Shown here: piece by piece, positions 44,656 to 54,489 of the stretch | How the letters are laid out: every line of letters starts with the position of its first letter | How positions within the stretch are numbered: the first letter of the stretch is position 1 | The notes under the pieces: generated by a model | Seen by the model: only the letters and a program-made list of their open reading frames with translations | Databases searched by the model: none | What the model was told of the DNA's origin: nothing | Assembly (NCBI GenBank): GCA_917880885.1 | Contig: OU862915.1 | Span: forward strand, 41,300,676 to 41,364,675 | DNA from: Limnephilus marmoratus | Lineage: Eukaryota > Arthropoda > Insecta > Trichoptera > Limnephilidae | Direction of reading: 5' to 3' | DNA length: 64,000 nucleotides | Position numbers and translations under genes: made by a program

Positions 44656-44677
44656 AAAAAAAAAAAAAAAAAAAAAA
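44656..44677. repeat. A22 homopolymer
   Basis: Uninterrupted run of 22 A, possibly the tail of a retroposed sequence upstream. Confidence 0.9.
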
Positions 44678-44785
44678 TTCAGGTGCCAAGGAGAGAGCGG
44701 TATGCAGCAAACAGTTGGTATTTGAATTAATTTTATAACAAGATATTACTTGCTTAATATGTGATATGTACCTATATTAAAATAT

Positions 44786-44806
44786 TATATATAAAATAGA
44801 TATATT

Positions 44807-44839
<33 letters not shown>

Positions 44840-44897
44840 GTATATATATATTTATATATATATATATATGTATAATATATATATATATATATATTTA
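44786..44897. repeat. TA microsatellite
   Basis: About 110 bp of TA repeats with occasional TTTA and TGTA interruptions. Confidence 0.95.
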
Positions 44898-45584
44898 TGT
44901 CATACCACATTTTGTGGCTCATCTTAGAAGAAGCCACTTAAGTTGCTCATTCTTTCGCATGTAATATATACTTACGTAGATGAAGTACCAACATGCTGTC
45001 TTTTAAATTTTGTTTAAAATATGGTCAGCTATAATATGTAATCAAAAATTATGTTTATTTATTAAAAAAAAATATCTTAAAATAACGTGCATTCCTTGAT
45101 CTATTTTAAGAACACACTTACCGCATCAAGCTACGTTGCCAAGGTTAATGTTACCAATATAGTCACATATCTAGGTAGGTTGACAGAACAGTTTGGATGT
45201 TGCTTGTTGATTATTCACACATATTTATCATTTCTAGCGGCCGTTTTTGATTATTGGCGCGTTTTTTTAAAATTGTAGTATGATTTGCTAATTAATATTG
45301 TTATTTATTTGGTGTTTACGGTTGTTTTTTTTTGTGTTAAGGTTTATTGTATTATTATCATAAATAAAATTAGGTATTTAAATACATATTGGTGTAGTTT
45401 CTTTTATTTGCTACATAATAATTTTATCTTAGTTTTACTAGTGTTTTCGAAAAATTATGAATAAGCTTATTAGAAATATATTACATAATTTACTTTATTC
45501 ATTGATTCGTACGTTTCTTTAAGTTGTCACCTCCGATCTATATGGATAAAATCGATCTAAAAGAAACTAACTAACTAACCATCA
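44898..45584. other. AT-rich non-coding stretch
   Basis: No feature recognised. Confidence 0.5.
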
Positions 45585-45955
45585 CGCCGTTTCCCCGCAG
45601 GGGTAGGCAGAGAGGACGGACCGCCAAACAACTCGGTCTTGGCACACACTCTTTGCCTCACTCACATTCATACATCGTATCATACATTCTCTTCTATTAT
45701 TCTGACTTTTGACACGGCCCGACTCAAGTATCTGATTCACTTGATCGTGCCATGTCTTCCTCGGGCGTCCCCGACTTCTTCTACCATTCACATTTGCATC
45801 ATATATTCTTTTTACACTACTTTCTTCGCTCATTCGCTCTACGTGCCCAAACCATCTGAGGGTCCCTTTCTTAATTTTGCTCATTATTAAATTATTATTA
45901 TTATACTTAGTTGCTATCATATTTTACAATTTACAAATAGAGACGGACCGCCAAA
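45585..45955 (-). pseudogene. LINE C-terminal unit, copy 1
   Basis: The minus frame 45582-45920 (112 codons) starts MIATKYNNNNLIMSKIKKG and carries TLRWFGHVERM, RRSRGRPRKTW and a W-R-S-x-L-S-A-Y-P end. This is the conserved C-terminus downstream of the reverse transcriptase in a widespread LINE type. The RWFGHVERM and RGRPRK-W motifs are diagnostic of that tail, whose function is unclear (basic, probably nucleic-acid binding). Upstream on the minus strand (45925-45955) is the end of another unit (WRSV) joined to it by a short linker, and this junction recurs at 46640-46675. No polymerase part is present. Confidence 0.8.
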
Positions 45956-46016
45956 TAATATTAATTGGTTAAATTGTATTTTTTCTCGCATTAGCACCAC
46001 ACCTGATAAAAAATCC

Positions 46017-46100
46017 CTCAGTGTCTTTGTCATCTTTGGGGATGCTGTGTGGAGGGTTTTTTTTAGGGAAAGGAAGAAGAGGAAGTTCTGTAATGAAATA
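46017..46100 (-). repeat. RepA tail fragment, minus strand
   Basis: tgtcatctttggggatgctgtgtggagggt and ggaagttctg match the 3' portion of RepA in reverse orientation. The A-tail and the hairpin are missing. Confidence 0.65.
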
Positions 46101-46187
46101 ATTTGGTATCTTAACCGTAAATCCAGAACTAAATTTTGTATGAAATAGGCCGCGAAGAAGTTTCTCTTTTCAAGAGCAATTATAATA

Positions 46188-46395
46188 CTCTTAGAAGAAG
46201 TCGGGGACGCCCGAGGAAGACATGGCACGATCAAGTGAATCAGATACTTGAGTTGGGTCATGTCAAAAGTCAGAATAATAGAAGAGAATGTATGAGACGA
46301 TGTATGAATGTGAGTGAGGCAAAAAGTGTGTGCCAAGACCGAGTTGTTTGGCGGTCCGTCCTCTCTGCCTACCCCTGCGGGGAAACGGCGTGATG
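46188..46395 (+). pseudogene. LINE C-terminal unit, copy 2 (inverted)
   Basis: The plus strand reads RRSRGRPRKTWHDQVNQIL, then a W-R-S-V-L-S-A-Y-P-C-G-E end, the C-terminal half of the unit in opposite orientation to its neighbours. It pairs with copy 3 to form an inverted repeat of about 110-bp arms (46190-46300 with 46396-46505) with a spacer of about 95 bp. It has no start and no polymerase part, so it is a rearranged fragment. Confidence 0.8.
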
Positions 46396-46660
46396 GTCGT
46401 CTCATACATACTCTTCTGTTATTCTGACTTTTGACATGGCCCGTCTCAAGTATCTGATTCACTTGATCGTGCCATGTCTTCCTCGGGCGTCCCCGACTTC
46501 TTCTACCATTCACATTTGCATCATATATTCTTTTTACACTACTTTCTTCGCTCATTCGCTCTACGTGCCCAAACCATCTGAGGGTCCCTTTCTTAATTTT
46601 GCTCATTATTAAATTATTATTATTATACTTAGTTGCTATCATATTTTACAATTTACAAAT
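46396..46660 (-). pseudogene. LINE C-terminal unit, copy 3
   Basis: Same start as copy 1 (MIATKYNNNN at 46642, minus) through TLRWFGHVERM and RRSRGRPRKTW, then cut off after the VKSQNNRRVCMRR codons where it meets inverted copy 2. Its coding sequence is almost the same as copy 1, including the upstream junction with the preceding unit. The pair therefore arose by duplication of a larger block rather than by separate retrotransposition. Confidence 0.8.
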
Positions 46661-46950
46661 AGAGACGGACCGCCAAACAACTCGATCTTGGCACACACTC
46701 CTTGCCTCGTTCACATGCATACTTCGTCTCATACATGCTCTTTTATTATTCTGACTCTTGAAATGGCTCGACTCAAGTATCTGATTCACTTGGTCGTGCC
46801 ATGTCTTCCTCGGGCGTCCCCGACTTCTTCTAGCATTCACATTTGCGTCATCATATATTCTCCTTACACTATTTTTCTCGTTCATTTGCTTTACATGCCC
46901 AACCAATCTAAGCGTCTCTTTCTTAATCTTACTCGTTACGCTTACATCAG
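46661..46950 (-). pseudogene. LINE C-terminal unit, copy 4
   Basis: The minus frame 46646-46906 reads MVGHVKQMNEKNS, RRSRGRPRKTW, then VWRSVSICKL, where WRSV is the unit end and SICKL is linker sequence leading into copy 3. It is more diverged from copies 1-3 than they are from each other, so it is probably the oldest unit of the set. Confidence 0.75.
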
Positions 46951-47878
46951 GCTTACATTATGTGCGGATCATTATTATTCATTTCGGTCTACTTTCATCA
47001 TTTCTCTACCAGTTCCGAGCCTCACAGCGAAGCATTAGGGTAGGTACCAGCACTCCATTATGGACGGCTAGCTTCGCTTCTTTCGATAGTTTTTTAGACC
47101 GGGGTAATATAATTACACTAAGAATAGTTTTACTCTGTATCTCAGTTGTCTTTTACACCATATACTCAATAATTTTGGTAATCATAGAAAAACTATTTGG
47201 TTATCGATCTGTTTTTAAAAATGTATATTGCATTGCTAGTTTTTTTTAATATAAAATAATTTCTATCAAATTCCGGCAAAGTATCTGTAGCCCTCCCCCC
47301 CTCCGCCACGCATCGCATAGCGTTACCCCGTGCCTACAAACTGAAGATTCCACGGACTGGTAGCGGATCGGTAATAGTTGCATTTTAATAAAAAGGGAAG
47401 TGTCATAATAATTGAATCACGCTAGCTTCCTTAATATCGCTTTTACTTTTTTACTTTACTTAAGTTGAAAATGGGCGTTGGCGTAACTTGACAATTCAAG
47501 CAATAATAAGCAATTTCTAAGTTATTAATGGAAAGGACTACATCCCGTTCGCTTACACTTTGCATTTCATATGATCTTTTTACAATGCTTAAATATTTGC
47601 GTGCCGGTACTAGATGATTCCGTCTGGGACATTTCCGGTAAAATATTGAATTTACCATTTTTAGAAACATCACTCCAATTATACCCGTCTCTGTTTGTCG
47701 TGTGAAATAAAAATATATCAGAAAGAGACAATCATTGTTGTTTAATTGGTTGAAGGAATTTGTAAAAATGAACTCCAACATTGTACAGGTGGTTTAAGTC
47801 TACATTGTATAAATAGTCTTAAATTGGGTTTTCGGTTTTAATTGCTAACTTGTTTAGATTAGGTGGTAATATTCATCT
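46951..47878. other. Non-coding stretch with one dispersed repeat
   Basis: About 47000-47095 (ccagttccgagcctcac ... ggctagcttcgcttctttc) resembles 58460-58545. A minus-strand ORF (47443-47781, 112 codons) has no domain I recognise and no splice support. Confidence 0.4.
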
Positions 47879-47946
47879 GGGAGGCGGATATGTGTACCGC
47901 CGCCCCGAGAACCATTATTGGATAACCAACACCTTTGCCATAGAGG
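47879..47946 (+). repeat. RepA copy, head part (split by hAT-like element)
   Basis: gggaggcggatatgtgtacc to cacctttgccataga is the RepA head. It continues at 50256 with gccataggtcactccaagtg after the inserted element. Confidence 0.8.
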
Positions 47947-48354
47947 CAGGGCTGGGCAAAATACATGCATTACTGTAATTAAAATACAAATTACAAAATA
48001 CTTTTTCGCATGTATTTAAAATACGAAATACAAAATACTTTCAAGTCGTGTATTTGAAATACAAAACACAGTATTTTAACCATTTTTAAATTTCAAATAC
48101 AAAATACAAAATACAAATTACAAAATACATTTGGTTTAGGTAGAACCTTTGGTTGCAATAAATTGTCGTAAGTGCCCTTATCTAAGAGTGCGTTTCCATA
48201 GAAGCAAAGCAGAGCATAGTGAAACAGAGACGTGCTAAAATTGACTAATCATATTGCTCAGGACACACATCTCGTCTCCGCTCCACTTGTATACCACTTG
48301 ATTTGTGGTATAGGACTTAGGTGTTAGATTATAATAATTATTATTATAATAACA

Positions 48355-48562
48355 CTAGCTGGTTCCCGGTATGCGTTGCACTGCAATATTCAAAGAAATA
48401 AATTGTTTCTCCCTGCATGTCCTTTCCCGTGCGTCCCCGTTCCCCTACCGCTTCCCTTTACCCTCTTGCATTCCCCGTACACCTTCCCTGCCTACCCTCT
48501 CCCCTCTTCCGCTCCCCCATCCCGCCAACCCCTCCCGCGTTCCATATATTTAGTCCCAGAAC
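48355..48562 (-). mobile_element. Helitron-like repeat with pyrimidine-rich core, copy 3
   Basis: On the plus strand ctagctggttcccggtatgcg is followed by a C/T-rich core. Reversed, this is the purine-rich family of 27.3 and 28.4 kb ending in CTAG followed by T, as Helitrons do. Confidence 0.55.
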
Positions 48563-48915
48563 ATTTTTCTATATTATAAAAACAATCAATAAAATCTGGT
48601 ACCTAACATAGGTACCTATTTAAAATATCTATAATTTTAAAAATCCAATGAAAATTCTTTGGTTACAAAAAAACAGCTGCCTGCTAAATTTATTTTCATC
48701 AAACGCGCGAACTGTCAAACGTGCGTAGTTAAAATAGTCGTTAAGTTTTCTGAAATTATCCCATTTTCTGCGTAATTTTCTTAATTTTTCTTTCCGTAAG
48801 AACCTTCTAAAAGTATAAGAAAACTTTAAAAAAATGAATGAAATAGGTAAAGTCATTTTGAAGTTATGGCGTGACCAAGGGAAACAAGGATTCATTTTTA
48901 TATATAAATGGATGA
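48563..48915. other. hAT-like element interior, non-coding
   Basis: No feature recognised. Confidence 0.45.
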
Positions 48916-49025
48916 CATTTGTGTAGCGAAGTTTTGTGTCATTTCACTTCAAGTGCGCTCTACAGTAGTTAACTTAAAAACATTCTAGTATTCAGTCCAA
49001 TATTTTATTTCTAGTATTCAGTCCA
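48916..49025. repeat. Second copy of the 26.5-kb hairpin repeat (left part)
   Basis: agcgaagttttgtgtcattt and cacttcaagtgcgct match the 26.53-26.57 kb hairpin with the stem partly decayed. The right part of the repeat (cagtgctattatagcaca) appears at about 49699 after the LINE fragment. Confidence 0.55.
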
Positions 49026-49635
49026 TTATTTAATTATTCCAATAGTGCTCGATCAAAAACTGGGCGTACTGTACAAGGCCCGCAGATACTTTAATAGTAC
49101 ACAACTGCTAACCCTGTACAAATCACAAGTGCGCCCCACGGTTGAATTTGGCAGCCACCTCTGGTCTGGAGCTCCAAAATACCTGAAAAATACCCTCGAC
49201 TCTATGCAGAAACGGGCGGTCCGTTTAATAGATTCTCCCATCTTAAAAGACGGATTGCAATCTTTAGAGCACAGGCGTCGAGTTGGAATGCTATCCTGGT
49301 TCTACCGGTATTACAATGGAAGATGCTCCGAGGAACTAGCATCATTGATCCTTTCGGCACCGGTGCATAGTCGAGAAACACATTGTACACGGTTGACATT
49401 TGTCACATGAGAACGGGTCATTTCTTCGACTCGTTCTTGTGTTCAACAGCTCGGCTGTGGAATGATTTGCCGGCCTCTGTGTTTCCTCCTTCCTACAACA
49501 TGGGTCTCTTCAAGACCAATGTTCATTCCTTTCTCTCCTCAAAAAGACCCTCCACACAGCATCCCAGATGACATAGGCCCTGAGGGAAATTATTTTCCTC
49601 AGGGCCTCCTGTGTGGAGTTAATGAAAAAAAAATC
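49026..49635 (+). pseudogene. LINE 3' end: thumb, C-terminus and structured tail
   Basis: Two frames cover the end of a non-LTR reverse transcriptase. 49045-49410 reads LDQKLGVLYKARRYF, LYKSQVRPTVEFGSHLW, MQKRAVRLI and LSWFYRYYNGRCSEEL. 49383-49571 reads FFDSFLCSTARLWNDLPASVF and YNMGLFKTNV. A one-base frame error joins them near 49390. The 3' end forms nested stems: tccacacag/ctgtgtgga outside (49551-49559 with 49609-49617) and aggccctgagg/cctcagggcct inside (49575-49607). It ends in atgaaaaaaaaa. RepA carries the same tail. The copy is 5'-truncated and sits inside the hAT-like element. Confidence 0.85.
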
Positions 49636-49785
49636 TAATACTATGATACAAGAGTGTACAATACAAAGCAATGACAAGTATGATACAAAATGTACAATAA
49701 CAGTGCTATTATAGCACAGGACAATAATAATAACTAGCATGAAGTAAAAAAAAATACAGTACAGTACATTATAAAGCAATTATAA

Positions 49786-49953
49786 GGGGGCATACATTAA
49801 TTAGGTGAGCAGTTTTTCTTCCAAACTAGACTCCCCCCGCCCCTTGGTGAGATAATTTGGACCACTTCGTTTATTCTTTTCAAGTACCGTGAGATTTTGC
49901 TGGACCCCCCCCCCCCCTCCTTTTTTGAGCTCACATAATTAATGTATGCCCCC
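49786..49953. mobile_element. Harbinger-like MITE (168 bp)
   Basis: Terminal inverted repeats gggggcatacattaatta.gtgagc (25 bp, one mismatch) are flanked by TAA on both sides (49783-49785 and 49954-49956), the target preference of PIF/Harbinger. The interior has a C-run near 49906-49918. Non-coding. Confidence 0.75.
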
Positions 49954-50255
49954 TAAGAGAACTACAAATAATCATTAATAAAGAGTCCTATAGCAAAGGA
50001 CAATAGTAGGTACAGGATTCTAGCGTTTTTAGTCTTATGTATTATCTATGTGTGGTTATTTTTAATTATAATTATTAAGATCACTAAATGTATTTGAAAA
50101 TGTATTTTGAAGCCTTAAGTATTTGAAATACAAATTACAAAATACCTCAGCAGCAGGTAATTGAAATACCAATTACCAAATACATTGTATTTGTATATAT
50201 TTGTATTTCAAATACGTATTTCAATTACAAGTTTTTCAAATACTGCCCAGCCCTG

Positions 50256-50390
50256 GCCATAGGTCACTCCAAGTGGTAAGCTATGTTTGGTGACTTAGCA
50301 GGGGTGTCCGGGTTCATGGGATGAGGTTTGTCCGGGTCTTGTTGGCGGATGCGTCTACCCACCAGCTGCATGGCAGGACGGATCGGGATA
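50256..50390 (+). repeat. RepA copy, middle part after hAT-like element
   Basis: Continues the copy interrupted at 47946, from gccataggtcactccaag to ggacggatcgggata. It stops there and meets the A-tail of the next, oppositely oriented RepA copy at 50396. Confidence 0.8.
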
Positions 50391-50395
50391 GACTG

Positions 50396-50793
50396 TTTTT
50401 TTACATTAGGTCAACACAGGAGGCCCTGAGGAAAATAATTTCCCACAGGGCCTATGTCATCTTTGGGGATGCTGTGTGAAGGGTATTTTTAGGAAAGGAA
50501 GGAGAGCAAGTTCTGAAAAGGAAAAGGGATGAAGGGTAGGTAGGAATCTGGGAGTCAGTGTGTCCAGGAATCTATCCCTCCCACTGCGGTGAAAGGCTAT
50601 GTTCCGAGAGAGTACGGCTGGAGAAATCAAAGGGACTCCCTCAACACTCTCTCCCAATCCATCCTGCCATGCAGCTGGTGGGCAGAGATGCATCCGCCGC
50701 CAAGACCCGGATAATCCTCATCCCATGAACCCGGGCACCCCTGCTAAGTCACCAAACGTAGCGAACGACTTGGGGTGACCTATCGCAGAGGTG
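50396..50793 (-). repeat. RepA copy with LINE-like tail, minus strand
   Basis: Plus strand starts with the reversed A-tail (tttttttacatta), then the hairpin aggccctgagg/cacagggcct, gatgctgtgtgaagggt, and onward to cttggggtgacctatcgcagaggtg. About 60 bp of the head is missing. Confidence 0.85.
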
Positions 50794-50814
50794 ATTTTAG
50801 ATTTTCACGGCCAT

Positions 50815-50977
50815 AAGTATTTTTGTTATTAGTTTTTGGGGTATTATGCCGTGTATACCTCCTTCTTTAGCCAAAGTTTCGGACAGCGTTGCAGTGTCCA
50901 TCATCAGGGCAGATGTGTAATCTCTTTCAACCCATCGCCTTGCAATGCAGTGGGAGAGATGGATTCATATGTCTCTC
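50815..50977. repeat. Dispersed repeat plus short RepA piece
   Basis: 50830-50930 (tttttggggtattatgccg, ctccttctttagccaa, ccatcatcagggcagat) recurs at 57345-57435. 50936-50977 (catcgccttgcaatgcagtg) is a short plus-strand RepA piece. Confidence 0.65.
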
Positions 50978-51018
50978 ACCCGCGACCTCCGGATTCGTAG
51001 TCGAAGTTCGCAATCTCA

Positions 51019-51467
51019 TTTTTTTTACAGTAGCTCCACATAGGAGGCCCTGAGAAAAATAATTTCCCTCAGGGCCTATGTCATCTAAGGGGATGCTGTG
51101 TGGAGGGTCTTTTTAAGGAAGGGCAGGATAGGAAGTTCTGGGAAGGAAAAAGGTATGTGGGGTGTCTGGGAATCTGGGGTCAATGTGTCTAGGAGTGACG
51201 AACCTAAAATTCCATCCCTCCAAATGCGGTGCAAGGCGATGGGTCGAGAGAGTCCGGCTGGAAAGGACAAAAGGCCTCCCTCAACCAAACTCTCTTATCC
51301 GGCCCGCCACGCAGCAGGGCAGACCTATCCGCCGCCACGTCCTGGACAAACCTGATACCATGAACCCGGGCACCCCTGCTTAGTCACCAAACGTAGCAAA
51401 CTGCTTGCAGAGGTGTTGGTTATACAGTAATGGTTCCCGGGGCGGCGGTACCCATACCCGCTTCCCA
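51019..51467 (-). repeat. RepA copy, nearly full length (449 bp), minus strand
   Basis: The most complete copy. Reversed, it runs from the head gggaagcgggtatgggtaccg, through the middle blocks, to gaccctccacacagcatcc, the hairpin aggccctgaggg..ttctcagggcct, and an A-tail (actgtaaaaaaaa). I see no certain target duplication. Confidence 0.85.
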
Positions 51468-51540
51468 AATTGGAATACCTCGTTTACAATTAGTCCTTAC
51501 TCAAGTCATCTTAGGTATGATTAGTCTATTGTATATTTAT

Positions 51541-51841
51541 CGGCGTAGTCCAGCGGTAAGGCTCTTGACTCGCACTCCGAAGGTCGCGGGATTATAATTT
51601 GTGTTATTTGACAATTTATTTAGTAAAAATAATACATATATTTTATATTTGCAGCACTTTCCAGAGTGGAAGATACTCTCAGTATCGCCCTGGTGTAAGA
51701 CCACCATTCAGAATTGAAATGTTGCGTGATATGGCTTTAGCCGTGTTTGGTGACCAGATCTGAATAGTCAGGAACTTCCCAACCTTCCTCTTCCCTATCT
51801 CCTTCCCCTATCCACTACGTTGTGCGATATTCATGTAAAAA
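51541..51841 (+). repeat. SINE-B (tRNA-derived), plus strand
   Basis: The head has an A box (tagtccagcgg, 51546-51556) and a degenerate B box (ggtcgcgggattat, from 51582) about 26 bp further. The body contains ccagagtggaagatact, tatcgccctggtgtaaga and tggctttagccgtgtttggtg. The end is gtgcgatattcatgtaaaaac. The same body, reversed, lies at 52145-52532. Confidence 0.75.
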
Positions 51842-51867
51842 CAAAATAATCAAGATTTTTGAACCCT

Positions 51868-51928
51868 ACCCTAAATCCAAAATCAAATCTAAAATCAAAT
51901 TCAAAATCAAATTCAAAATCAAATTCAA
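51868..51928. repeat. 12-bp microsatellite
   Basis: aaattcaaaatc and close variants are repeated about five times. Confidence 0.85.
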
Positions 51929-52144
51929 AATCATGAGAACTGGTCGCTTCTTCGATTCGTTTTTGTGCTCAACAGCTCGGCTATGGAACGATTTGCCGGC
52001 CTCTGGGTTTTCCCCTTCCTACAACATGGGTCTCTTCAAGACCAATGTTGACTCCCTCTTCTCCTCAAAAAGACTCTCCACACAGCATATTAGATGACAT
52101 AGGCCTTGAGGGAAATCGTTTTCTTAAGGGCCTCCTGTGTGGAG
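51929..52144 (+). pseudogene. LINE 3' end, second copy
   Basis: The frame 51933-52094 reads RTGRFFDSFLCSTARLWNDL, then YNMGLFKTNVDSLF, the same reverse transcriptase C-terminus as at 49.4 kb. The structured tail follows with a slightly altered inner stem (aggccttgaggg/ttaagggcct). It ends at gtgtggag and is joined directly to the reversed A-tail of a SINE-B copy, so LINE and SINE meet tail to tail. Only about 215 bp remain. It cannot encode enzyme. Confidence 0.8.
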
Positions 52145-52532
52145 TTTTTTTTACAGTGAATACCGCACAAGAATCTCAACTGCTCCCGTCTGGAGCCAGT
52201 GACACCATGGAATCCCCAATTGGGGTATGTTGTGAGGCTGAAGGTAGTGGGGAGGGGAAGGAGGTGGGGAAGAGGAAGGTTGGGAAGTACCTGGCGATTC
52301 AGATCTGGACACCAAACACGGCCAAAGCCATTTTTAAGCAACGTTTCAATTTTGAATGGTGGTCTTACTTACACCAGGGCGATATTGATAGTATCTTCCA
52401 CTCTGGAACGTGCCGCAAATATACTATTTATTATTTTAAATGAATTAATTGTGAAATAACACAAATTAATCAAATAAAATTTGAGACCTGCGGTTTGCGA
52501 GTCAAGGGTCTCACTCCTGGACTATGTAGGCC
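52145..52532 (-). repeat. SINE-B (tRNA-derived), minus strand
   Basis: Plus strand begins with a reversed A-tail (ttttttttacagtgaatacc) and ends in the reversed tRNA-like head (gcgagtcaagggtctcactcc, tggactatgtaggcc). It matches the plus-strand copy at 51541 throughout. The 3' region gtgtcactggctccagacgg, which that copy lacks, is present here and at 37.0 kb. Confidence 0.75.
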
Positions 52533-53662
52533 GTATATTGTAATTTATTTTTAAATTATTGTTTATTTTTGTTCATAACTTTTTTTTATAAAATACACCA
52601 AAACAACAATAAAACATATTTTAATTACTTCAATACAACTAGAGACAATGCTTTTGAAAAATTGTCACGCGTAAAGTAATTACCTAGGTACAGAACATTT
52701 TTTAAAATGAAAAACTTGTTAGATTTCTTAAATATGATAATATAATCCATTATAAAAATTACGTTCTACTAAAAAAACATTTAAAAAAAATAATATAACT
52801 GTATGAAAAAACATATTACATGAGTACCTAATATATTTCTGAAATTTTTAGAAAACCCTGTATAGATATCATTACATTACAACTGACTATGCTTTCGGAA
52901 CGCAAAAGACAAATACATAATGACGTAGCAAATATTTTATTTATTAAAGAAAAAACTACATAAATGTGTATTAAAATACGTAATAATATCAACCTTGTAA
53001 TAAACACAAAAACAATTAACACAAAATTAATAACGATATTATAAAAGCAATTCGTAAATCAATCTTCAATTTTAAAAAAGCGCGCGAATAGCCGCTAAAT
53101 ATTACTCGTATAATATAATGTCTGTTCTTCTAAAACAACTAACAGTCCACAGCGAGCGCTTGACTCTGGCTACCTATGTAGATAGAATACAACATAACAT
53201 ACCGGCAAACATATAACATATCGCAAAAGATTCAATCTGACATAGCAATGTCATGCGATAATAGATTTTGAGGAATTTAACCATTGAGTTCAATATCGCA
53301 AAGCATTGATAAACGACTTGGAGTTTGAATGATATTGTATGACGAGAACATCCGGCAACGTCGCATGCCGTGATGGTTATAGATGCGATAAAAAGTGTAC
53401 CCAGTTGATGTTCTAAGTATTGATGAATATTTACTGATAAAAAACGCATTCCGGAGCATTAACGGTCCACGTAAAAATGTCATTTATTCACTCAAAAATT
53501 TTTTTTACACCGTTCGACTCGTCTCATCGAGTTTGATATGATGGACTTAAAAAAAAAAAAACGATGAGCCACTAAGTGCCCAAATGAGCCAGTAAGTCGA
53601 AATGATCAAGAAGTTCCGGTAATTAAAGGACGCTTTGAGCCACTAAATGCCGTAACATAAAC
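52533..53662. other. AT-rich non-coding stretch
   Basis: Overlapping minus-strand ORFs (53174-53483) show no domain. A phrase tgagcca.taagt recurs three times at 53565-53650. Confidence 0.45.
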
Positions 53663-53699
53663 TTATATATATATATCTATTTTATATATATATATATAT
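53663..53699. repeat. TA microsatellite
   Basis: Two adjoining TA-repeat runs separated by ctatttta. Confidence 0.9.
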
Positions 53700-54260
53700 T
53701 CCAAGAAAGTTTAATCAAAAAGAAACACACTTATATTAAAAAGTAAAGGTATCGATCTCGAATACCTTTCTTTGAATTTATCCGTAACTATTTAAAATAG
53801 TTATGTGTTGGACAAATTTCCAAGTCAAAGTTTTGTATTTATTTTAGTATATGTACTATTTATTATAACTTCAGCTAATATAAAATGATCAAAAAATGAG
53901 TTATGATATTAGAATTTATCTCAACTAAAATATAATTGTATATATCAGTATATTTATTTATCGAGACAAAATATATATGTATATATATATGCATTATGAC
54001 TATATTTATCGGGGAATAGATTAGACATTTGCGAAAAAGAAATTACCACTATTAAATTCAAAAGAAAAAAAAAATTAGAACCATATAAGCTCACGTTCAG
54101 GAATGTTCTAAAAGTAAACAAATATCTCACGTTTGGAATCTAGGTCACGAGGACAGCGGAAATGTTTACATAATTAAAACTGTTTATAAAACAACTCGGT
54201 CAGTAGGACACTGTGTCAAATGCTTTAAAGGTAGATGTACCTGGGTCTTTAATAGGTAGT
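53700..54260. other. AT-rich non-coding stretch
   Basis: No feature recognised. Confidence 0.5.
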
Positions 54261-54362
54261 TGACAGGTATTAGTATTATAGTAGGTTAGGTTATTATATA
54301 GGTTATTATATAGGTTATTATATATTTATTAGGTAGTTGACAGGTATTAGTATAGGTATTAA
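54261..54362. repeat. Short duplication around aggttattata repeats
   Basis: taggtagttgacaggtatta occurs at about 54255 and 54331. Between the copies, aggttattata is repeated three to four times. Confidence 0.8.
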
Positions 54363-54489
54363 CTTTTAGAATGGGACAAAGCCATGAAGTTGCGCAATTA
54401 TAGAAAAAGTTTTAAACACAATCTTTAATTTTGAACATGAAGAGATAAATTTTGAACTGAACAGTTGAAAGAAAACAGATTTATTATAG

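Larger units (their letters stand above)
47947..50255. mobile_element. hAT-like non-autonomous element (2.3 kb)
   Basis: Ends CAGGGCTGGGC and its complement GCCCAGCCCTG match hAT termini. The 8-bp target duplication gccatag(a/g) flanks it (47939-47946 and 50256-50263), and RepA is restored on removal. About 150 bp inside each end is full of the subterminal phrase aaatacaaaatac. No hAT transposase is readable. The interior has been filled by later insertions (Helitron-like piece, LINE 3' end, Harbinger-like MITE). Confidence 0.75.

Noticed and set aside
47443..47781. 112-codon minus-strand ORF as a host gene
   Set aside because: No motif, no splice signals and no neighbouring exon.
51541..51600. 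A functional tRNA gene
   Set aside because: A and B boxes are present but the acceptor and T arms do not pair, and the sequence is part of a repeated SINE.
53174..53483. Hydrophobic minus-strand ORF that could suggest a membrane receptor exon
   Set aside because: Overlapping frames, no family motif and no convincing acceptor site.
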